Shown in pieces: positions 58,471-64,000 of a DNA stretch of 64,000 bases (within the stretch, counting starts at the first letter, position 1; the number at the start of each line of letters is the position of its first letter). This DNA comes from DASUTB01 sp036374835 (GTDB lineage: Bacteria; Actinomycetota; Actinomycetes; Jiangellales; Jiangellaceae). The position numbers were made by a program, and so were the translations under genes. The DNA is taken from positions 62,001 through 126,000 of the forward strand of contig DASUTB010000043.1 of the NCBI GenBank assembly GCA_036374835.1, given 5' to 3'. The notes under the pieces are model-generated. The model did not search any database. It saw only the letters and a program-made list of their open reading frames with translations, and was not told where the DNA came from.

Positions 58471-59763
58471 GTGACGACCCACACCAGCGCACAGCTCTGG
58501 CCCGCGCCGACCGCGACCCAACCACTCGACGCCGTCGTCACCGTGCCCGGCTCGAAGTCGCTGACCAACCGGGCGCTGATCATCGCCGCCCTGGCCGACG
58601 GGCCGAGCCTCATCCAGGCCCCGCTGCGGGCGCGGGACACCATGCTGATGGCCGGCGCGCTGCGCGCTCTAGGTGTGACCGTCGAGGATGACGGCGACGA
58701 CTGGCGCGTCCGACCGGGTAAGCTCAGCGGGCCGACTCAGGTGGATTGCGGGCTGGCCGGGACGGTGATGCGGTTCGTGCCGCCGATCGCGGTGCTCGCC
58801 GACGGCGCGATCGCGTTCGACGGCGACCCGCACGCCCGCGAGCGGCCGATGGACGTCGCCCTCGGTGCGCTCAGGGATCTCGGCGCGCACATCGAGGACG
58901 GCGGCAGCGCCACGCTGCCGTTCACGGTGCATGGAACGGGCCGGTTCCGGGGCGGCACGGTGACGATCGACGCTTCGGCGTCATCGCAGTTCGTCAGCGG
59001 GCTGCTGCTCGCCGGCGCCCGCTACGACGACGGTGTGACGGTGCACCATGACGGCAAGCCGGTGCCGTCCCAGCCGCACATCGACATGACGGTCGGCGCG
59101 CTGCGCAACGCCGGCGTGGCCGTCGACGACGAGGAACCCGACACCTGGCGCGTCTCCCCCGGCCCGATCATCGCGACCGATGTACGGATCGAACCCGATC
59201 TGTCCAACGCGGCACCGTTCCTCGCCGCAGCGCTCATCACCCATGGCCGGGTGCGCATCCCCGGCTGGCCGGCGTCCACGACCCAGGCCGGCGACGAGTT
59301 GCGAGATCTGCTCCGGCGATTCGGCGCGGACGTGACGTTGGACCCGAACGGGCTCACCGTGCGCGGCACCGGCACGATCTCCGGAATCGACGCCGACCTG
59401 CACGACGTCAGCGAGCTCACGCCGGTGATCGCAGCCATCGCCGCGCTCGCGGACGGGCCGTCCCACCTGCGGGGTATCGCCCATATCCGCGGTCATGAGA
59501 CGGACCGGCTGGCCGCGCTCGCCGCGGAGATCTCGAGCCTCGGCGGCGACATCGCCGAGACCGAGGACGGCCTGACGATCCGCCCGGCACCATTGCACGG
59601 CGGCGTTTTCGCGAGTTACGCCGACCACCGCATGGCCCAAGCCGGCGCAGTGCTGGGACTGGCCGTGGCTGGCGTGCTGGTCGACGACATCGCCTGCACC
59701 GGCAAGACGCTCCCGGATTTCCCCGGCCAGTGGGCCCGGCTGCTCGGCCGGCAGAACGACTGA
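58471..59763 (+). CDS. aroA: 3-phosphoshikimate 1-carboxyvinyltransferase (EPSP synthase)
   Basis: A 430-residue shikimate-pathway enzyme that joins shikimate 3-phosphate with phosphoenolpyruvate. Signature blocks are TVPGSKSLTNRALIIAALA, GLAGTVMRFVPP, DGDPHARERPMD, SASSQFVSGLLLAGA, RGHETDRLAAL and YADHRMAQAGAVLGL. GTG 58471 is preceded at seven bases by TACGGT, so a leaderless transcript is plausible. It is followed 4 bp later by rsgA, the usual actinobacterial pair. Confidence 0.97.
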   Translation: MTTHTSAQLWPAPTATQPLDAVVTVPGSKSLTNRALIIAALADGPSLIQAPLRARDTMLMAGALRALGVTVEDDGDDWRVRPGKLSGPTQVDCGLAGTVMRFVPPIAVLADGAIAFDGDPHARERPMDVALGALRDLGAHIEDGGSATLPFTVHGTGRFRGGTVTIDASASSQFVSGLLLAGARYDDGVTVHHDGKPVPSQPHIDMTVGALRNAGVAVDDEEPDTWRVSPGPIIATDVRIEPDLSNAAPFLAAALITHGRVRIPGWPASTTQAGDELRDLLRRFGADVTLDPNGLTVRGTGTISGIDADLHDVSELTPVIAAIAALADGPSHLRGIAHIRGHETDRLAALAAEISSLGGDIAETEDGLTIRPAPLHGGVFASYADHRMAQAGAVLGLAVAGVLVDDIACTGKTLPDFPGQWARLLGRQND

Positions 59764-59767
59764 TCCC

Positions 59768-60772
59768 GTGAGCCGGCGCCGCAGCTACGAGTCGTACGAC
59801 GAGAGCGATGCGCGCGCCCGCACCCGACCGGGCTCGCGGCCGCGCAGTAAGTTGCGCCCCGCGCACGAGAACGCCGAACGCGGCTACGTCATGGCCGTCG
59901 ACCGCGGCCGGCTCACCTGCTTGCTCGAGGAGGACGCGCGAACGGTCACCGCTATGCGCGCCCGCGAGCTTGGCCGCCGAGCCGTCGTGGTGGGTGATTT
60001 CGTGGGCCTGGTGGGCGACACGTCCGGTAGCGAGGGGACGCTCGCCCGCATCGTTCGCGTCGAGAAACGCGAGACTGTGCTGCGCCGCACCGCCGACGAC
60101 GACGATCCGGTCGAGCGGGTGATCGTCGCCAACGCGGACCAGATGGCCATCGTGACTTCGGTAACCGATCCCGAACCACGGCCGCGCCTCATCGACCGTT
60201 GCCTCGTCGCCGCGTACGACGCGGGCATCGAGCCGCTGCTGTGCGTCACCAAGACCGACCTCGACGACCCGTCCGAGCTGCTCGCGGCGTTCGCTCCGCT
60301 CGACGTGCGCACGATCACGACCGAGTTGGACGGCGACCTCGACCCGCTTCGCGAACGACTCGCAGGGCGCCGCAGCGTCCTCGTCGGGCATTCCGGCGTC
60401 GGCAAGTCGACGCTCGTCAACGCGCTCGTGCCCGGCGCCGATCGCGCGACCGGTGAGGTGAACGTCGTCACCGGACGCGGCCGGCACACGTCCAGCAGCG
60501 CGGTCGCGCTACAACTACCCGGTGGCGGCTGGGTGATCGACACGCCGGGCATCCGCTCGTTCGGACTCGCCCACGTCGACCCCGATCGATTGATCAGCGC
60601 GTTCCCCGACCTCGACGAAGTCAGCCAGGACTGCCCGCGGGGATGCACCCACACCGCGAGTGAACCGGAATGCGCCTTGGACGACGCCCTGCGCGACGGC
60701 CGCCTGGGCCCGGCCCGAGTTGAGTCGTACCGCCGCCTGCTCGCCAGCCGGGACCGCCAAGCCGGCGACTGA
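59768..60772 (+). CDS. rsgA: ribosome biogenesis GTPase RsgA
   Basis: A 334-residue circularly permuted GTPase that tests late 30S maturation. G-motif order is G4 (CVTKTDLDD), G1 (LVGHSGVGKSTLVNAL), then G3 (VIDTPGIRSFG), diagnostic of RsgA/YjeQ. An OB-fold precedes, and a zinc knuckle (CPRGCTHTASEPEC) follows. In many actinomycetes hisN is next; here a convergent pectate lyase gene takes that place. GTG 59768 is the start. Confidence 0.96.
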   Translation: MSRRRSYESYDESDARARTRPGSRPRSKLRPAHENAERGYVMAVDRGRLTCLLEEDARTVTAMRARELGRRAVVVGDFVGLVGDTSGSEGTLARIVRVEKRETVLRRTADDDDPVERVIVANADQMAIVTSVTDPEPRPRLIDRCLVAAYDAGIEPLLCVTKTDLDDPSELLAAFAPLDVRTITTELDGDLDPLRERLAGRRSVLVGHSGVGKSTLVNALVPGADRATGEVNVVTGRGRHTSSSAVALQLPGGGWVIDTPGIRSFGLAHVDPDRLISAFPDLDEVSQDCPRGCTHTASEPECALDDALRDGRLGPARVESYRRLLASRDRQAGD

Positions 60773-60777
60773 CATCG

Positions 60778-60851
60778 TGATCATGTCGATGATCGTGAAG
60801 CTGAACCCCTTGTTTTTGAGTGAATTGGCTTCACGATCATCGACATGATCA
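60778..60851. terminator. bidirectional hairpin between rsgA and the pectate lyase gene
   Basis: Perfect 24-bp inverted arms, the left starting TGATCATGTCGATGATCG and ending GTGAAGC, around a 26-base loop that includes a short T run (TGTTTTTGAG). It lies 6 bp after the rsgA stop and 10 bp after the convergent pectate-lyase stop. Confidence 0.82.
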
Positions 60852-60861
60852 ATGTTGGGGG

Positions 60862-62238
60862 CTAACCGAGTTCGCCGGCGCCGGCGTGTGCGCTCACCTG
60901 GGCGGGAACGGCCTGCGTCGGGTGGAACGTGCCGACGAGGCTCGGCTCCCAGCCGACATCGCCGCTGAGCGGCTCGTCGGCCGTGCTGTTGTAGGCCGCG
61001 AGCAGGTCGACCTCATCGTGACTCGACGTGCCGTTGACCAACGTTCCGTCGACGTGGATGGCCGGGCCGCCCCAATCCTGGATCATGGTGGCGGGTTCGA
61101 CGTCATCACCGAGTTCGAAGTAATTGTTCTCGGCGTAGATACCGGCCGGCAGTTCGTCGATGTCGCCGTCCTGGTCGGCGTCCACGGAGGTCACACCGAC
61201 CCCGAAGGCGTAGTGCCAGCCATCTGCGTCCGGCACGACGTAATGGTTGTTGTAGACGTGCACCTGGCCGAACCGGACCCGCGGCAGCCGCTGGCCCAGG
61301 TTGTCGAACAGGTTGTGGTGGACGGTGACCTTGAGCTTGCGGAAATCACCCCGCGCCGTCGATCCTGAGTTGCTCGAGCCGATCAGCATGGTCTTGTCGT
61401 GGTCGAGGAACTCGTTGTACGAGATCGTCACGTAGTTCGAACCGTGGGTTACGTCCACCAGCCCGTCGTGCACCTCGAACGGCGCCCCGAGCAACGCGGG
61501 ATAGGTGCTCGGCGGGTGATCACCGTCGTCGAACGTGTTGTGGTCGAGCCACACGTGCGTGGACGTGCGCACGCTGACGTTGTCGTAGTCTGCGTTCCAC
61601 GCTCCGCTGTCGCCGTCGGTGGGATCCCACTCGGGGAAACACTCGTACGCGTCCGAGACCGTCAGGTTGCGAATGATCACGTTGTCGGCATCTCGGACGA
61701 AGATGTGCGCACCCACGATGCGGGCGTCCTCGCCGACCCCGACGATCGTCACATTGGAGCCGACGAACTGCCGAACCTGGTCGTCCTGCACCTCGGCGGC
61801 CGCCTCGCGTGCCTCGTGCATCTCCGGGTCGGCGTCCTCTTCCTCCTCGGTCCAGGTCGCCGCTCGGGCAAGGTACTCGTCGAAGTCGAACCCGGCCTGG
61901 TCGGCGTAGTAGTCGCACGAGGCCTGGATGTCCTCGAATACGTTGGCGTGAAGCTCACCGTCGACGTACACGATCCGGTCCGTGGTGTCGCCGCGGGCGT
62001 CGGCGCCGCCGAGCGCGGCACGGAACTCGTCCCACGTGTCCACCACGAACACGTGGTCCTCGTCAGCGGCCGAGCCGCCGGTCGTGCCGCCCGCGGCAGC
62101 GGCCCAGCCGTCGTTCTCGCCGAGCACCTCCCTACCGAGATCCGAGTGGTGTCCGTGCCCGCCCGCGACGGCCGGCGCCGCTACGCTGGAAGCGGCCACG
62201 AGAGTGCTGATGGTGAGCAGAACTGTACGTTTTCTCAT
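60862..62238 (-). CDS. secreted pectate lyase, polysaccharide lyase family 1
   Basis: A 458-residue protein with a clear signal peptide (RKRTVLLTISTLVAASSVAAPAVAGG). The right-handed beta-helix shows STHVWLDHNTFDDG, DGLVDVTHGSNYVTISYNEF and the catalytic-arginine block GQRLPRVRFGQVHVYNNH. It cleaves de-esterified pectin by Ca-dependent beta-elimination. An extra acidic ~60-residue insert at ~100-165 (ATWTEEEEDADPEMHEAREAAA) is unusual. AAGAGGAG precedes ATG 62238. The upstream importer genes may take up the products. Confidence 0.95.
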   Translation of the reverse strand: MRKRTVLLTISTLVAASSVAAPAVAGGHGHHSDLGREVLGENDGWAAAAGGTTGGSAADEDHVFVVDTWDEFRAALGGADARGDTTDRIVYVDGELHANVFEDIQASCDYYADQAGFDFDEYLARAATWTEEEEDADPEMHEAREAAAEVQDDQVRQFVGSNVTIVGVGEDARIVGAHIFVRDADNVIIRNLTVSDAYECFPEWDPTDGDSGAWNADYDNVSVRTSTHVWLDHNTFDDGDHPPSTYPALLGAPFEVHDGLVDVTHGSNYVTISYNEFLDHDKTMLIGSSNSGSTARGDFRKLKVTVHHNLFDNLGQRLPRVRFGQVHVYNNHYVVPDADGWHYAFGVGVTSVDADQDGDIDELPAGIYAENNYFELGDDVEPATMIQDWGGPAIHVDGTLVNGTSSHDEVDLLAAYNSTADEPLSGDVGWEPSLVGTFHPTQAVPAQVSAHAGAGELG

Positions 62239-62266
62239 TGCGCAACTCCTCTTGGTCGACAGGAGT

Positions 62267-62317
62267 TGATCATGGGCCGGTCCATTCGGCCCCACCTCGT
62301 GGACCGGCTCATGATCA
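62267..62317 (-). terminator. hairpin between the binding-protein and pectate lyase genes
   Basis: 18-bp arms (TGATCATGGGCCGGTCCA and its complement, one mismatch) around a 15-base loop, directly after the sugar-binding-protein stop. It separates the importer transcript from the lyase gene and resembles the 60778 hairpin in its TGATCATG ends. Confidence 0.75.
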
Positions 62318-62334
62318 GCTCGTCGGGCGTCGGG

Positions 62335-63684
62335 TCATCCGCTCGTGGCGGCTTCGGCCTCGGTGATGAACTGCTCTGCAGCTTCAATCGGGGTCATCTG
62401 CTCGAAGATGACCTCCTCCCACAGCCGGGTCATGATGTCCGGGATCTCACCGGCGCCGTTCGGCGGCGGTGGCGGCGGGTCGGCCAGGTCCGGTCCGATC
62501 TCGGCCATGAAGTCGGCCACCTGTGTCTGGTCCTCGGGCAGCATCGGCAGGATGTGCTCGCGGATCTCCAGGTTGGCCGGCAGACCACGGTCGGTCAGCA
62601 TGATCTCCGCTGCGGCCGGGTCGTTGAGCAGGAAGTCGACGAACGCCGCAGCGGCCTCTGGGTGCTCGGTCTGCGACGAGATCGAGTAGAACATCGCCGG
62701 CTTGAGGTACATGCCGGTCTGCTCTCCCTCGCCCGGGTAGCGCAGCAACTCGAGGGTCCGTCCAGCGGTACCGGACAGTGCGCCGAGCTGGTTCGTCCAG
62801 TACGCCGTCGTCATCGCGGCCTGGTTGGTCGCGACCAGCGACGTGTCCGGGCCCTCGATCTCTTGCAGCTCACTCGCCGCCGGCGTGCAGTCGGCGTTGA
62901 CCAGGTCGAGCTGAATCTGCCAGAAGTCGGCCAGCGTCTGTGCGTCGAAGCCCAGCGAACCGTCCGGGTTGTAGAGCTCCTGACCGCGTTGCCGGGCGAA
63001 GATCTTGAACCCGGCCTCGTTGCTGCCGTCCACCTGGATTCCGTTGTAGTCGCTGTTGGACGCGATCTCGTCGCAGAGGGCGATGACGTCGTCCCACGTC
63101 CAAGCGGTGTCATCCGGCATGTCGACCCCGGCATCCTCGAACGCCTGTGGGTCGACCACTGGAGTGAACGCGTTGACGCCGGTCGCTACGGCGTACTGGG
63201 CTCCATCGATCTGCCCGCCGCCGAGCGCCAGCGGGTCGATGTTGGACAGGTCGACGTCCAGCTCGTTCAGGTCGAGCAGCTGACCGCGGAGGGCGTAGTC
63301 GGTCATGTACCGCTCCTCCTGGGTCATCACGTCCGGCGCATCGCTACCCGCCGTAGCGGTCGCGAGCCGGTCCCAGTAGGAACCCCAGTCCGTGAAGTCG
63401 GGTTCCACGGTGATGCCCGGGTTGGCCTCCTCGAAGGCCGCGATGATCTCCTGAGTCTGCTCATGACGCGAGTCCGAGCCCCACCAGGAGAACCTGATGG
63501 TGACGCCATCATCACCCGAGTCGCCGTCGCCCTCGTCGGCGTCCTCGTCCGCCGGATCGTCACCGGCGTCCGCGGGCGGGTCCTCGTCGTCACCGCCACA
63601 GGCGGCGAGCAGGAGGACGGACGCGGACAGGCCTGCGGTAAGCGCCTTCCAGCGCAACGGCCGTGCCCTGGTTCGTGCACTCAT
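62335..63684 (-). CDS. sugar ABC transporter substrate-binding lipoprotein
   Basis: A 449-residue family 1 solute-binding protein: signal with lipobox LLAAC, then an acidic linker of about 35 residues, then the binding domain (TIRFSWWGSDSRHEQTQEIIAAFEEANPGITVEPDF; MTAYWTNQLGAL). The SWWG start is shared with oligogalacturonide and other oligosaccharide binders. Beside a pectate lyase, uptake of pectin fragments is the likely role (inference). A permease gene lies upstream on the same strand. Confidence 0.92.
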   Translation of the reverse strand: MSARTRARPLRWKALTAGLSASVLLLAACGGDDEDPPADAGDDPADEDADEGDGDSGDDGVTIRFSWWGSDSRHEQTQEIIAAFEEANPGITVEPDFTDWGSYWDRLATATAGSDAPDVMTQEERYMTDYALRGQLLDLNELDVDLSNIDPLALGGGQIDGAQYAVATGVNAFTPVVDPQAFEDAGVDMPDDTAWTWDDVIALCDEIASNSDYNGIQVDGSNEAGFKIFARQRGQELYNPDGSLGFDAQTLADFWQIQLDLVNADCTPAASELQEIEGPDTSLVATNQAAMTTAYWTNQLGALSGTAGRTLELLRYPGEGEQTGMYLKPAMFYSISSQTEHPEAAAAFVDFLLNDPAAAEIMLTDRGLPANLEIREHILPMLPEDQTQVADFMAEIGPDLADPPPPPPNGAGEIPDIMTRLWEEVIFEQMTPIEAAEQFITEAEAATSG

Positions 63685-63706
63685 GATGTTGCTCCCTTCA
63701 TTCGGG

Positions 63707-64000
63707 TTATTTGATCCCTGTTGTTGCGATCCCCCGTACGAGATAGCGCTGCCCGGCGAGGAAGAAGCCGAAGACCGGGCCGAGCGCGATGACCGACATT
63801 GCGAACAGTGGTCCCCAAGATGTTTCGCCCTGTGAGTCGACGAACTGGCGCAGCGCCAACGGGACGGTGGCCAGGTCGGGGTCGGTCAGGAACACCAGCT
63901 GGCTGAAAAAGTCGTTCCACGTCCAGATGAAGGTGAAGATCGCGGTGGTGGCCAGTGCGGGCAAGCTCAACGGCATGATGATGCGCCAGTAGATCCGGAA
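63707..64000 (-). CDS. carbohydrate ABC transporter permease (MalG type), C-terminal fragment
   Basis: The frame is open to the right edge of the window; ~97 C-terminal residues are present. They include the end of the EAA loop (FRIYWRIIMPLSLPALA) and the final helices (IFTFIWTWNDFFSQLVFL; GPVFGFFLAGQRYLVRGI). It ends 22 bp before the binding-protein gene, with which it forms an operon. Confidence 0.9.
   Translation of the reverse strand, partial: FRIYWRIIMPLSLPALATTAIFTFIWTWNDFFSQLVFLTDPDLATVPLALRQFVDSQGETSWGPLFAMSVIALGPVFGFFLAGQRYLVRGIATTGIK

Noticed and set aside
61399..63714. A 771-codon open frame antisense to the pectate lyase and sugar-binding-protein genes
   Set aside because: Its product is low-complexity Arg/Val/Gly-rich sequence without motifs. 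Both minus-strand genes have signal peptides and clear family signatures.

Overview
The window is 64 kb of high-GC DNA from an actinomycete. The diagnosis rests on several actinobacterial hallmarks: a fused multifunctional 2-oxoglutarate decarboxylase/dehydrogenase (Kgd) followed by a DUF6104 mini-gene, a SigR/RsrA thiol-stress pair, WhiB1 beside the PdtaS histidine kinase, nickel superoxide dismutase with its dedicated protease, a DUF3618 protein, a 24-residue bL37-like ribosomal protein, and many GTG starts and ATGA/GTGA gene overlaps. I cannot assign a genus from the sequence.

Layout. 1-7 kb: a probable catabolic cluster (amidase end, DUF3830, amino-acid dehydrogenase and class III aminotransferase operon, two maleate-isomerase-like enzymes, BCCT transporter) tied together by ATTGTCGACAAT-type operators. 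7-9 kb: HPPD (tyrosine catabolism) with a divergent Lrp/AsnC regulator. 8.8-10.2 kb: two tandem paralogous single-pass membrane proteins. 10.2-12.7 kb: IclR/MFS pair and a DUF3618 protein. 12.7-15.3 kb: CbiMN-CbiQ-CbiO metal importer operon under a Nur-like box, hence probably nickel. 15.4-18.5 kb: an AbiEi-type protein enclosed by inverted palindromic repeats, then a GH3 beta-glucosidase with a LacI-type operator. 18.5-28.4 kb: two related NarL-type two-component systems, an MMPL exporter, Bcp peroxiredoxin, tRNA-Leu(UAG), an aldo/keto reductase, an acyltransferase-like membrane protein and a small GntR regulator. 28.4-33.1 kb: a membrane molybdopterin enzyme, rph-rdgB and a FAD oxidoreductase. 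33.1-38 kb: a cebEFG-cebR-like beta-glucoside uptake locus with two LacI operators matching the one at the GH3 gene. 38-48 kb: kgd, DUF6104, NmrA-like protein, a GDSL-like protein lacking its serine, quinone reductase, sodX/sodN, diacylglycerol-kinase-like protein, whiB1 and a GalU-like enzyme. 48-55 kb: pdtaS, DUF2785, a ThDP enzyme, a lysyl-oxidase-like protein, FlK-type thioesterase with a biotinyl carrier, DUF5317 and bL37. 55-61 kb: sigR-rsrA, hydrolase, HMCES, DoxX, aroA, rsgA. 61-64 kb: pectate lyase and the start of a sugar ABC importer locus.

The genes fall into functional circuits: nickel supply (importer) with a nickel enzyme (SodN); beta-glucoside import (ceb) with an extracellular GH3 enzyme under one operator type; pectin cleavage with a neighbouring importer; and redox sensing (SigR/RsrA, WhiB1, Bcp).

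The most unusual content is non-coding. Two families of dispersed intergenic elements occur at gene ends. Family R starts GAATGAYCACGTAAA and often supplies the TGA stop codon of the upstream gene. Family P is a hairpin with a constant tail TGCCGAACGTGATCGA and sometimes supplies a TAG stop. One R copy is a 305-bp element with 61-bp terminal inverted repeats, and two P copies face each other around the AbiEi-like gene. I could not match either family to a described repeat class from memory. No CRISPR array, insertion sequence, rRNA or prophage was seen.
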